Source of the DNA: DASSUW01 sp963806395 | GTDB lineage: Bacteria; Actinomycetota; Thermoleophilia; Solirubrobacterales; Solirubrobacteraceae | Direction of reading: 5' to 3' | DNA: 64,000 nucleotides | Assembly (NCBI GenBank): GCA_963806395.1 | Contig: CAWDYI010000021.1 | Location: 1-64,000, forward strand | Shown here: positions 33,093 through 42,227 of the stretch, piece by piece | How the letters are laid out: every line of letters starts with the position of its first letter | How positions within the stretch are numbered: the first letter of the stretch is position 1 | The notes under the pieces: model-generated | What the model was told of the DNA's origin: nothing | Database searches by the model: none | Seen by the model: the letters and a program-made list of their open reading frames with translations, nothing else | Made by a program: the position numbers and the translations under genes

Positions 33093-34148
33093 TCTTGGGC
33101 GGCTCGCGGATCCTCGTCGTCGGCGGGGCCGGCTTCGTCGGCTCGAACCTCGTGCGCGCGCTGTTGGAGATCGACCCGCGCGAGGTGCTCGTCGTCGACA
33201 ACCTCCTGTCCTCCGAGCGCGAGAACCTGCCGGACGACGACCGCGTGCGGCTGATCGAGGCCTCGATCAACGACGACGACGTGCTGGCGGCGCTCCCGCG
33301 CGACCTCGAGTACGTCTTCCACCTCTCGACCTACCACGGCAACCAGAGCTCGATGGCCGACCCGCTGGCCGACCACGAGCACAACACGCTGACGACGCTG
33401 AAGCTCTACGAGGCGCTCAAGGACCACGACCAGATCAAGCGCGGTCGTCTACGCGTCGGCGGGCTGCACGGTGGCCGAGAAGACGTTCGAGGGCGCCGAG
33501 GCCACGCAGGAGGACGCGCCGGTCTCGCTGTGGCTGGACAGCCCGTACCAGATCTCCAAGATGATCGGGGAGTACTACTCCAACTACTACTTCTCCCGGC
33601 ACGGGCTCCCGACCGTCAAGGCGCGCTTCCAGAACGTCTACGGGCCGGGCGAGGTGCTCGGCGCCGGGCGCTGGCGCGGGACCGTCAACACGGTCTGGCG
33701 CAACGTCACCCCGACGTTCATCTACAAGGCGCTCGAGCACGAGGCGCTGCCGGTGGAGAACGGCGGGATCGCGAGCCGCGACTTCATCTACGTCGGCGAC
33801 ATGGCGAAGGGCCTGATCGCGTGCGCGACCCGCGGCGAGCCGGGCGAGACGTACAACCTCGCGAGCGGGGCCGAGACGACGATCCGCGAGCTTGCCGAGC
33901 TGGTCAACGAGCTGACCGGCAACCCGACGCCGATCGCGCTCACTCCCGCCCGCGACTGGGACCACTCGGGCCAGCGCTTCGGCGATCCGTCCAAGTCGCA
34001 GCGCGAGCTCGGCTTCGAGGCGACGATGCCGCTGCGCGAGGGCCTCGAGCGGACGATCGCGTGGATGCGGGAGAACCGCGAGTGGATCGACGCCTGCATC
34101 GCGAAGCATGCGCTGCGGATGCAGGAGCTGGAGGGCGTTCCCGCGTGA
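33089..34148 (+). CDS. NAD-dependent sugar epimerase/dehydratase (extended SDR), frameshifted
   Basis: The N-terminal part has ILVVGGAGFVGSNLVRALLE and VLVVDNLLSSERENLP; after a one-base shift near 33442 the frame continues VVYASAGCTVAEKTFEGA, SPYQISKMIGEYYSNYYF with the YXXXK motif, RFQNVYGPGEVLGAG and ASRDFIYVGDMAKGLIACAT. Reconstructed length is about 352 residues. It overlaps the preceding SDR by 4 bp (GTGA) and the ABC permease by 4 bp. The two SDRs probably act in one nucleotide-sugar pathway, for instance a UDP-sugar 4-epimerase and a dehydratase. The exact reaction cannot be told. Confidence 0.75.
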
Positions 34149-34990
34149 GCGCCCAGGCGGCGCGCGATCCCGCCGTGACGCTCATCGAGCCGAGCACGGG
34201 CGCGTCATGGCCCGACTGGCGCGAGCTGTGGGCGCGACGCGAGCTGATCTACGTCCTAGGCCGCCGGGACGTCGCGATCCGCTACAAGCAGTCGCTGATC
34301 GGCGCGCTGTGGGCGGTGGTGCAGCCGCTGTTGCTCGCGGCGGTCTTCACGATCTTCTTCGGCGTGCTCGCCGACATCGACACCGGCATGGACGTGCCGT
34401 ACCCGGTGTTCGCGATTCTCGGCATGGTCACCTGGCTGTTCTTCACCTCGGCGATCAGCAAGATCTCCACGGGCATGGTCACGAGCTCGACGCTGGTCTC
34501 CAAGGTCTACTTTCCGCGGCTGGTCATCCCGATCGCGGCGACCCTTGCGCCGGTCATCGACTTCGTGATCGGCTTCGTCGTGGCGCTGGTCGTTACGCTT
34601 GCGTACGGCGTGGTGCCGCCGGTGCAGGTGGTGCTGGTGCCTCTGCTCGTGCCGATCGTCCTCGTGGTCGTCCTCGCCTTCGGACTCTGGCTCGCCGCCC
34701 TGCACGTCAAGTACCGCGACGTCAACAACATCGTGCCGTTCGCCGTGCTGGTCGGTCTGTTCATCACGCCGATCATCTATCCGTTCAGCCACGTCCCGGA
34801 GGCCTACCAGCTGCTGTACGGCCTCAACCCGATGGTCGGCGTGCTTGAGCTGATGCGCTGGATGGTCCTCCCGGGCTCTGACTTTCCGGCGCTGCTCATC
34901 CTCATCACGTTCGTCGAGTCGGTCGTCCTGCTGGCGACGGGAATCCTGTACTTCAACCGCGCCCAGCGCAGCTTCGCCGACTTGATATGA
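34145..34990 (+). CDS. wzm: Second ABC glycan exporter permease (Wzm type)
   Basis: The 281-residue ABC-2 permease has the family N-terminus LIYVLGRRDVAIRYKQSLIG with ALWAVVQPLLLAAVFTIFFG, coupling segment STLVSKVYFPRLVIPIAATL and six predicted helices. It is more like exporters of long O-antigen or teichoic-type chains (TagG/RfbA group) than the first copy at 21529, from which it differs throughout. Its GTG overlaps the SDR stop and its stop overlaps the ATPase ATG, so SDR, permease and ATPase are coupled. Confidence 0.92.
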   Translation: MSAQAARDPAVTLIEPSTGASWPDWRELWARRELIYVLGRRDVAIRYKQSLIGALWAVVQPLLLAAVFTIFFGVLADIDTGMDVPYPVFAILGMVTWLFFTSAISKISTGMVTSSTLVSKVYFPRLVIPIAATLAPVIDFVIGFVVALVVTLAYGVVPPVQVVLVPLLVPIVLVVVLAFGLWLAALHVKYRDVNNIVPFAVLVGLFITPIIYPFSHVPEAYQLLYGLNPMVGVLELMRWMVLPGSDFPALLILITFVESVVLLATGILYFNRAQRSFADLI

Positions 34991-36274
34991 GCGCGCCCGC
35001 GGTCAGGGTCGAGCACGTGAGCAAGCGCTATTACCGCGGCTCCAAGGGGGCGAGCGGCACGCTGCTGTCCGAGCAGATGGGCCACGCGCTGCGCCGGCTC
35101 GTCCGACGCGAGCACCGGGCCCCTGCGAGCGAACCGTTCTGGGCGCTACGCGACGTGTCTCTGGAGATCGCGCCCGGCGAGGTCGTGGGCCTGATCGGTC
35201 CCAACGGCGCCGGCAAGAGCACGCTGCTCAAGCTGCTCGCGCGGATCACCCAACCCACCGAGGGACGGATCGAGCTCCGCGGCCGGCTCGCCTCGCTGCT
35301 CGAGGTCGGCACGGGCTTCCACCCAGAGCTCACCGGCCGCGAGAACGTCTATCCTCAACGGCGCGATCCTCGGACTCAGCCGCCAGGAGATCGCCCGCCG
35401 GTTCGACGCCATCGTCGACTTCTCGGGCGTCGCGAAGTTCATCGATACGCCGGTGAAGCGCTACTCGAGCGGCATGTCCGTGCGCCTCGGCTTCGCCGTC
35501 GCCGCCCATCTGGATGCCGAGATCATGCTCGTGGACGAGGTGCTCGCGGTCGGCGACGCGGCGTTCCAGCGCAAGTGCATGAGCCGCATCCGCGAGCTCA
35601 CGGTCCAGGAGGGGCGGACGATCGTGTTCGTCAGCCATAACCTCGCCTGGGTCGAACGGCTGTGCGACCGTGTCGTGCTGATCGAGGACGGCGTCATGGC
35701 AGCCCATGGGCCGGTCGCGAAGGTCATCGCCGGCTACCTGCGCACCGTCGATCCCGTGCAGCACGGCGGCTCGATCGAGATCGCGGACGACACGCCGCGG
35801 GTGGGCACCGGCACAGCGAAGTTCCGGCGCGTCCGGCTGGTGCGAGCGGAGGACGGTGGGCCGACGGGCTCGGTTCTGCTCAGCGAGCCGCTCGTGCTCG
35901 AGGCCGAGCTCGAGGTCGCTGAGACGATCGAGCGTGCGGTGCTCGAGATCGGAATCAACACCGTCGACGGTCTGCGGATCGTCACCTCGATGAGCACCGA
36001 CGGCGGCCGGACGCCCATGCGGCTCGAGCCTGGACGACATGGGCTCCGGGCCGAGCTCGACCCCGAGTTGCTGCCTGGTGAATTCCTGCTCGATATCGGC
36101 GTGCACGAGCTAGGCCACGCGAGCGTTGACTTCGTGGAGCGCGTGCTCCAATTCGGCGTCAGCGCCAGCGACGGCGACGAGGAGACGTACGCGTGGGGCG
36201 TGCGCGGCTACCTTCGCTCCGATACGCGCTGGGAACTGCAGCGCCCCGCCATTACGGGGAGGCTCGACCCGTGA
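34987..36274 (+). CDS. wzt: Second ABC glycan exporter ATPase with Wzt tail, frameshifted
   Basis: Walker A LIGPNGAGKSTLLKLLARIT, then a one-base shift near 35352 (REN-VY / LNGAILGLSRQEI), signature YSSGMSVRLGFAVA, Walker B EIMLVDEVLAVGD and H-loop VFVSHNLAWV. A C-terminal carbohydrate-binding Wzt domain starts near RVGTGTAKFRRVRLVRA and ends YAWGVRGYLRSDTRW. Reconstructed length is about 428 residues. It pairs with the permease just upstream. Having a second full exporter with its own recognition domain suggests that a second, chemically different glycan is exported. Confidence 0.85.
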
Positions 36275-37458
36275 GGCTTCGGACGCCTGGGCGCCGGCGG
36301 CCCAGCGTCCTGTTCGCCGGCCAGAGCTACTACCACGCCTGGTATCTGTCCCGCGAGCTGCGCAAGCTGGGCTGGCGGGCGGACGTCCTGAACTGGAACT
36401 GGGATCCGGGCACGCAGGGCTTCTACCACGGGCAGGACTACCAGTTCACGTGGGACCCGCGTCGCGGCCGCCGCTACCTGCCGCACCTCGCGTTCTACCT
36501 CCGCTCGCTGCCGCGCTACGACATCTACCACTTCGCCAATACGCAGGGCATCCGCTTCGGCCACCCGCTCCACAAGTGGGTCGCCGAGCGGTTCCACCCG
36601 TACGCCGAGATCGAGCTGCTGCGGCGGCTGGGCAAGAAGATCGTGTACTCCAACAACGGCTGCCTGGACGGCGTGTCGCAGACGTCGTTCGCGTCGTGGG
36701 GCGACTCTCCGGTGTGCCTGGACTGCCCGTGGCGCGAGCGCCCGGACATCTGCAGCGACGAGCGCAATCTCGAGTGGGGCTACCACCGCAACCGGCTGAC
36801 CGACTTCCAGTGCACGACGGGCGACAACCGCAAGGACTTCAACGACGACCCGCGCGTCCACGAGGTGCCCGAGTTCTACTGCCTGGACCCGGCGTTCTGG
36901 CGCCCCGACCTCGAGGTCTCACAGCGCTATCGACTCGACCTGCCGGCCGGGACCGTGAAGATCTACCACGCCGTCGGGAACTTCCAGAAGCGCACGGCCG
37001 GCGGGCGCAACATCAAGTCCAGCCATATCTACATGCCGCTGATCGAACGCATGAAGACAGAGGGCTACCCGGTCGAGCTCATCTTCGTGGAGGGCGTACC
37101 GAACGCCGAAGTCCGGTTCACGCAGGTGCAGGCGGACATCGTCGTCGACATGCTCACCTTCGGCTGGTTCGGCGCGAACGTGCGCGAGGCACTGATGCTC
37201 GGTAAGCCGGTCGTGTGCTATCTGCGGCCCGAGTGGCTGGAGAGCATGCGCAAGCAGGTCCCCGATTACATCGACGAGCTGCCGGTCGTCAGCGCGACGC
37301 CGGAGACGGTCGAGCAGGTCCTCAAGGAGCTCGTCAACGACCCGGAGCGGCGCCGCGAGCTGGGCAGGCGCGGGCGCCGGTTCGCACTGAAGTACCACTC
37401 GGCCGAGGCCGGCGCGCGGAGGATGGACAAGATCTACCGCGAGCTGCTGAGTGCCTGA
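36271..37458 (+). CDS. GT-B-fold glycosyltransferase, unusual cysteine-containing insert
   Basis: The 395-residue protein reads as a GT-B transferase: SVLFAGQSYYHAWYLSRELR at the N-terminus, YDIYHFANTQGIRFGHPLHK, and a C-terminal half with VDMLTFGWFGANVREALMLG, GKPVVCYLRPEWL and ALKYHSAEAGARRMDKIYRE typical of GT4 family ends. In the middle a segment with several cysteines (NNGCLDG, VCLDCPW, DICSD, FQCTT) could hold a metal or disulfides. GTG overlaps the ATPase stop by 4 bp. The donor is unknown. Confidence 0.7.
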   Translation: MRLRTPGRRRPSVLFAGQSYYHAWYLSRELRKLGWRADVLNWNWDPGTQGFYHGQDYQFTWDPRRGRRYLPHLAFYLRSLPRYDIYHFANTQGIRFGHPLHKWVAERFHPYAEIELLRRLGKKIVYSNNGCLDGVSQTSFASWGDSPVCLDCPWRERPDICSDERNLEWGYHRNRLTDFQCTTGDNRKDFNDDPRVHEVPEFYCLDPAFWRPDLEVSQRYRLDLPAGTVKIYHAVGNFQKRTAGGRNIKSSHIYMPLIERMKTEGYPVELIFVEGVPNAEVRFTQVQADIVVDMLTFGWFGANVREALMLGKPVVCYLRPEWLESMRKQVPDYIDELPVVSATPETVEQVLKELVNDPERRRELGRRGRRFALKYHSAEAGARRMDKIYRELLSA

Positions 37459-38578
37459 GCGCGTCCGGCTCGCACCGCTGCGCGACGAGGACTCCGACCG
37501 GCTGTTCGCCTGGATCAACGACCGCGCGCTGGTCACCCTCAGCGCACCGTTCCGCCCGATCGAGCGCACCGAGCACGACGCGTGGTTCGCGTCGATCCGG
37601 CAGCGCGACGACGTGCGGATCCTGGGCATCCACGTGGTCGGCGGTGACGAGCTGATCGGCTCCTGCCAGCTGCACTCGATCCACGACGGCTCCGCGGAGC
37701 TGCAGATCCGGATCGGAGAGCGCCGGGCGCAGGGGCGCGGCTACGGGAGCGAGGCGGTGCGGCTGCTGCTGCGCCACGCGTTCCGAGAGCTCGGCCTGCG
37801 TCGCGTCACGCTCCATGTACTGGCATCCAACGAGCGGGCGCTCGCGGTCTACCGGCGCGCGGGCTTCGTTGAGCAGGGCGGGCCGGGCGAGCGGGCCGAA
37901 ATCATCGAGATCGACGGACGCGCGGAGCGGGTGATTCGTATGGCCCGGCCGCACATCGTCGCGATCCATCAGCCGAACTTCTTCCCGTGGCTGGGCTTCT
38001 TCGACAAGCTCGAACGCGCGGACACGTTCGTGCTGCTCGATACGGTCGAGTTCTCCAAGGGCAGCCGGGCCAACCGCGTCGAGGTGCTCGTCGGCGGCGA
38101 GCCGCGCTGGATGACCGCCCCCGTGCAGCGCTCTGGGATCGGCGGACCGATCCGGGACGTAATGATCGACGAGACGCGCGACTGGCGCGCCAAGGTCGTC
38201 AAGACGCTGCGACAGAACTACCCGCGCGCCGACGCGCTCCCGCTGGTAGAGGAGCTGGTCGGGCACCGCGACGAGCGGCTGGCCGGCTACAACGAGCACG
38301 CGATCCGCCAGGTGGCCGCAGTGCTCGGGATGACGACACCGATCGTGCGCGCCTCGGACCTGGCGGCGGCGGGCCGCGCCACGGAGCTCCTGATCGGCCT
38401 CGTCCGCGCGGTCGGCGGCAGCGCGTACCTGGCCGGCGGCGGTGCCGGCGGCTACCAAGAGGACGACCGGTTCGCGGCGACGGGCATTGAGCTCCTGCCT
38501 CAGGAGTTCGCCGCGCCGCATGGCCTGTCGGTGCTCCATGCGCTGCTCACCGAGCAGCGTCAGGCAGCCCCAGGTTGA
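37451..38578 (+). CDS. GNAT acetyltransferase fused to WbqC-like domain
   Basis: The 375-residue protein is a two-domain fusion. Residues 1-160 are a GNAT N-acetyltransferase of the PseH/RimJ type: RLAPLRDEDSDRLFAWINDR, the acetyl-CoA loop RRAQGRGYGSEAVRLLL, and LHVLASNERALAVYRRAGF. From residue 164 a WbqC-family domain begins: VAIHQPNFFPWLGFFDKLER, FVLLDTVEFSKGSRANRVEV and a late YLAGGGAGGYQ segment. WbqC proteins occur in O-antigen loci and are linked to amino-sugar acylation. The fusion suggests both parts act on the same amino sugar. An internal ATG at 37940 could allow separate expression of the WbqC part. Confidence 0.78.
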   Translation: MPERVRLAPLRDEDSDRLFAWINDRALVTLSAPFRPIERTEHDAWFASIRQRDDVRILGIHVVGGDELIGSCQLHSIHDGSAELQIRIGERRAQGRGYGSEAVRLLLRHAFRELGLRRVTLHVLASNERALAVYRRAGFVEQGGPGERAEIIEIDGRAERVIRMARPHIVAIHQPNFFPWLGFFDKLERADTFVLLDTVEFSKGSRANRVEVLVGGEPRWMTAPVQRSGIGGPIRDVMIDETRDWRAKVVKTLRQNYPRADALPLVEELVGHRDERLAGYNEHAIRQVAAVLGMTTPIVRASDLAAAGRATELLIGLVRAVGGSAYLAGGGAGGYQEDDRFAATGIELLPQEFAAPHGLSVLHALLTEQRQAAPG

Positions 38579-39296
38579 CGCGCTGGTGGGTGGCCAGCAG
38601 ATCGTCGTAAGCGGCCTCGGACGCGCGGCTGCGGCCGGCGATGCAACGCAGGATGCGGTCGCGCGGCGGCATCGCCGCCTCCTGCCACCACTCCGGGTGG
38701 GTGAGGACGTGCAGGCGGTCGGGCGCCGCCGCCGCCAAGACCTCCGGCAGCCGGTCGAAGCGCCAATAGCCGTTGGAGTCGGAGATATAGGCGTAGCGCT
38801 CGCGCACGCTGCGCGCTCCCGCGTGCAGAATCCCGCCGAGCGTCTCCACGTCGAGGTCCTGCGTGCCCGACACCGACGGGTTGTGCAGCGAGACCGCACC
38901 CACGCGCACCTCCAGCGCCTCGGAGAGCACTCGCGCCTCCCAGGCCGCGCGGTCGTCCAGCGAACCGCCGCCTGGAAACCCCGCGTCGAAGTGCAGGCCG
39001 ATCCAGTGCCCGAGCGCCGCGATCTCGCGTAGCCGGGCGTGTACGGCGGGCTCCAGCGCGTTGTAGACGTCGCTGTGCAGCGAGACGAAGTACGTCGCGC
39101 GCGCTCCTAGCTCCGCCTCCAGCCGCGCGAGAGCGACCGCGCGGTGGACGGAGTAGTCCACGTCGTGGCGCCAGAGGACGTGCGGACCTTCGGCGACGGT
39201 GCCGAACGGCTCGAACGCGTAGCGGCCGAGCGCCGTCTCCACGATCTCGCGATACGACGCCTCGGTGAAGTCCTCGATGTGCCAGTCGGGGCTCAC
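38547..39296 (-). CDS. Polysaccharide deacetylase-like (NodB fold) protein
   Basis: The 249-residue protein shows the start of a NodB-type barrel: VLWRHDVDYSVHRAVALARL has the metal-binding Asp region and GARATYFVSLHSDVYNAL the next strand; GHWIGLHFDAGF may supply the histidine. Later blocks are VGAVSLHNPSVSGTQDLDVE and RLHVLTHPEWWQEA. Classic NodB motif spacing is not complete, so activity is uncertain. GTG 39296 is chosen because upstream residues do not fit the family. It is convergent with the GNAT-WbqC gene (32-bp overlap) and divergent from an SDR gene. It may deacetylate a precursor sugar or the chain. Confidence 0.6.
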   Translation of the reverse strand: MSPDWHIEDFTEASYREIVETALGRYAFEPFGTVAEGPHVLWRHDVDYSVHRAVALARLEAELGARATYFVSLHSDVYNALEPAVHARLREIAALGHWIGLHFDAGFPGGGSLDDRAAWEARVLSEALEVRVGAVSLHNPSVSGTQDLDVETLGGILHAGARSVRERYAYISDSNGYWRFDRLPEVLAAAAPDRLHVLTHPEWWQEAAMPPRDRILRCIAGRSRASEAAYDDLLATHQRVNLGLPDAAR

Positions 39297-39361
39297 GCGG
39301 CCATTCTCGCAGGCGTTCGCGCGCACCTTTTCGCCACAGCGGCCGTTGCTATAACCGTCCG

Positions 39362-40336
39362 ATGCCCGCGATCGAAGACTCACGCGTGCTGGTGATCGGC
39401 GGTGCCGGCTTCGTCGGCTCGCACATCGTCGACCAGCTCCTGGCCGAGCCCGTACGCGAGATCGTCGTGCTCGACAACCTGGTGCGCGGCACGCGCAACA
39501 ACCTGGCCGGCGCGCTCGACGACGACCGCGTCACGCTGGTGGCGGGCTCGGTCGAGGACATCGACCTGCTGAACGACCTCATGCGCGGCACGGATTACGC
39601 GTTCCACCTCGCCGCGCTCTGGCTCTACGAATGCGTCCATGAGCCTCGCAAGGCGCTCGAGGCCAACGTCGTAGGCACCTACAACGTGATCGAGGCCGCT
39701 CAGGAGGCGGGCGTCAAGAAGGTCGTCTACTCGTCGTCCGCGTCGGTCTACGGCAACGCGGTCGAGGAGCCGATGACCGAGGATCACCCGTTCCACAACC
39801 GCACCATGTACGGCGCGACCAAGATCGCGGGCGAGCAGTTCTTCCGCGCCTTCCACGAGCGCCACGGGCTCGACTACGTGGGGCACCGGTACATGAACAT
39901 CTACGGGCCTAGGATGGACTACCGCGGCACGTACGTGAGCGTGATCATGAAGGTGCTGGACCGCCTCGACGAGGGCAAGCCGCCGCTGATCTACGGCGAC
40001 GGCTCGCACACCTACGACTTCGTCCACGTCGAGGACGTCGCGCGAGCGAACATCCTGTCACTGAAGTCCGACGCGACGGACACGTTCTTCAACATCGGCA
40101 CCGGCGTCGGCACCACGATCCGCGAGCTGGTCGACATGCTGCTGGAGATCACCGGCAGCGGCATCGAGCCCGAGTACCTCCCCCAGGAGGAGGTGTTCGT
40201 CACCAACCGCGTCGGCAGCACAGAGCTCGCCGAGCGGCTGCTCGGCTTCCGGGGCGAGGTCGACCTGCGCACGGGCCTCGAGTCGGTCGTCGCCTGGAGG
40301 CGCGCCGACAGCGCCGCCGCCGTCGAGCCGATCTGA
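39362..40336 (+). CDS. NAD-dependent sugar epimerase/dehydratase (extended SDR)
   Basis: The 324-residue enzyme is intact: VLVIGGAGFVGSHIVDQLLA, IVVLDNLVRGTRNNLAGAL, AFHLAALWLYECVHEPRKAL, VVYSSSASVYGNAVEEPMTE, catalytic MYGATKIAGEQFFRAFHE with YXXXK, and YDFVHVEDVARANILSL. It resembles UDP-glucose 4-epimerase and UDP-GlcNAc epimerase relatives in O-antigen loci. TATAAC, 6 bases before the ATG, is a likely -10 box for a leaderless mRNA. One base separates it from the amidotransferase gene that follows. Confidence 0.85.
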   Translation: MPAIEDSRVLVIGGAGFVGSHIVDQLLAEPVREIVVLDNLVRGTRNNLAGALDDDRVTLVAGSVEDIDLLNDLMRGTDYAFHLAALWLYECVHEPRKALEANVVGTYNVIEAAQEAGVKKVVYSSSASVYGNAVEEPMTEDHPFHNRTMYGATKIAGEQFFRAFHERHGLDYVGHRYMNIYGPRMDYRGTYVSVIMKVLDRLDEGKPPLIYGDGSHTYDFVHVEDVARANILSLKSDATDTFFNIGTGVGTTIRELVDMLLEITGSGIEPEYLPQEEVFVTNRVGSTELAERLLGFRGEVDLRTGLESVVAWRRADSAAAVEPI

Positions 40337-40337
40337 C

Positions 40338-42227
40338 GTGTGCGGCATCGCGGGTGTGTTCGAGCGCTCGGGACGCCCGGCCGACAGGGACGTCCTGCAG
40401 CGCATGGGCGACGTCATGGCGCACCGCGGCCCGGACGGCGAAGGCGTGCACGCCGATGGCCCGGTCGGCCTCGTCAACCGCCGCCTGGCCATCATCGACC
40501 CGACGCCGGCCGGCGCGATGCCGATGGCGTCCGACGACGGCCGATACTGGATCACCTACAACGGCGAGGTCTACAACTTCGCAGACCTACGAGACGAGCT
40601 CGTCGCCGCCGGCCACCGCTTCCGCTCGCACACCGACACCGAGGTCGTTCTCAACGCCTACGCCGAGTGGGGAGCGGCGTGCGTCAGGCGGTTCAACGGC
40701 ATGTTCGCGGTCGGGATCTGGGACCGTGAGCGCTCGGAGCTGTTCCTGGCGCGCGACCGATTCGGCGTCAAGCCGCTCTACTACGCCGACCTGGACCGCG
40801 CATTCCTATTCGGCTCGGAGATCAAGTCGATGCTCGAGCATGAGGCGCTCACTCCGCGCATGAGCCTGCCGCACCTGCTCGAGTACTTCACCTTCCAGAA
40901 CATCTTCACCGACGGCACGCTGTTCGACGGCGTTCGGCTCCTGCCCCCGGGCCACCACCTCACAGTGCGCGCGAACGGCGACCGCGCGCGCCCGGAGCGC
41001 TACTGGGATTTCGACTTCCGCGAGGAGACGGACGGCCTGGCCTCCGACCAGGAGTACCAGGACGAACTGGACCGCCTGTTCCGCCAGGCCGTACGTCGCC
41101 AGCTCGTCAGCGACGTGCCCGTCGGCGCCCATCTGAGCGGCGGGATGGACTCCGGGAGCATCACCGCGCTGGCCGCGGAGGCGCTGCCGTACATGAACAC
41201 GTTCACGGTCGGCTTCGACATGACCTCGCGCGTGGGCATGGAGGTCGCCGCGGACGAGCGTGTCAAGGCCGAGGCGATGTCGTACCAGTTCCGCACTGAG
41301 CACTACGAGGTCGTGCTCAAGTCAGGCGACATGGAGCGCTGCCTGCCCGCGCTGGTCTGGCATTTGGAGGATCCCCGCGTCGGCCAGAGCTATCCGAACT
41401 TCTACGGAGCGCGCTTGGCGAGCAAGTTCGTGAAGGTCGCCCTCTCGGGCTCGGGGGGCGACGAGCTGTTCGCCGGGTATCCGTGGCGCTACTACCGCGC
41501 CGTCGTCAACGACCACGTCGACGACTATGTGGAGAAGTACTACCGCTACTGGCACCGCCTCGTGCCCAACGACGTGCTGGAGGACTTCTTCGCGCCGGCG
41601 GTCTGGAACGAGGTACGCGACCTGCGCACGATCGACATCTTCCGTGACCAGCTCCCGGACCGCGAGGCGCCGGAAAGCCCCGAGGAGTACGTCAACCACT
41701 CGCTTTACTTGGAGGCCAAGACGTTTCTGCCCGGCCTCTTCGTCGTCGAGGACAAGCTCAGCATGGCGCACAGCCTCGAGAGCCGGGTGCCGTTCATGGA
41801 CAACGACCTCGTGGACTTCGCCCAGCGCGTTCCGGTTCGCCTGAAGCTTCGCGACCTCGAGCACGTCGTACAGCTCGACGAGAACCTGCCCAGTCCGAAG
41901 ACCGAGCGCTACTTCGAGCGCACGCGCGACGGCAAGCTGCTGCTGCGGCAGGTGATGAGCCGGTACGTGCCCGAGCAGGTCACCAACCAGATCAAGCAGG
42001 GGTTCTCGGGCCCGGACGCGAGCTGGTTCCGCGGCGACAGCATCGACTACGTCCGCAAGATCGTGTTCAACGACGACTCCGCGATGTACGAGTACCTGAA
42101 CCCCGTCGTGGTGCGCCGGCTCGTCGACGATCACCTGGAGGGGCGGGAGAACCGCCGTCTGCTGTTGTGGTCACTGCTCACGATCGAGCACTGGTGCCAG
42201 ACGTTCCTCCACGGTGCTCGCCCGTGA
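40338..42227 (+). CDS. asnB: Second asparagine synthase-type glutamine amidotransferase
   Basis: The 629-residue protein has Cys2 (MCGIAGVFERSG), AHRGPDGEGVHADGP, RLAIIDPTPAGAMPM and ITYNGEVYNFADLRDE in the glutaminase domain; PP-loop HLSGGMDSGSITALAAEA, LSGSGGDELFAGYPWRYY and SMAHSLESRVPFMDNDLVDF in the synthase domain. Synthetase-domain sequence differs clearly from the copy at 30236, so the two probably amidate different acceptors. The GTG start puts cysteine directly after the removed Met, as needed. It is coupled to SDR genes on both sides. Confidence 0.88.
   Translation: MCGIAGVFERSGRPADRDVLQRMGDVMAHRGPDGEGVHADGPVGLVNRRLAIIDPTPAGAMPMASDDGRYWITYNGEVYNFADLRDELVAAGHRFRSHTDTEVVLNAYAEWGAACVRRFNGMFAVGIWDRERSELFLARDRFGVKPLYYADLDRAFLFGSEIKSMLEHEALTPRMSLPHLLEYFTFQNIFTDGTLFDGVRLLPPGHHLTVRANGDRARPERYWDFDFREETDGLASDQEYQDELDRLFRQAVRRQLVSDVPVGAHLSGGMDSGSITALAAEALPYMNTFTVGFDMTSRVGMEVAADERVKAEAMSYQFRTEHYEVVLKSGDMERCLPALVWHLEDPRVGQSYPNFYGARLASKFVKVALSGSGGDELFAGYPWRYYRAVVNDHVDDYVEKYYRYWHRLVPNDVLEDFFAPAVWNEVRDLRTIDIFRDQLPDREAPESPEEYVNHSLYLEAKTFLPGLFVVEDKLSMAHSLESRVPFMDNDLVDFAQRVPVRLKLRDLEHVVQLDENLPSPKTERYFERTRDGKLLLRQVMSRYVPEQVTNQIKQGFSGPDASWFRGDSIDYVRKIVFNDDSAMYEYLNPVVVRRLVDDHLEGRENRRLLLWSLLTIEHWCQTFLHGARP

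Noticed and set aside
30236..42227. Exosortase-linked role for the asparagine synthases.
   Set aside because: No exosortase, EpsI or PEP-CTERM protein seen in the window.
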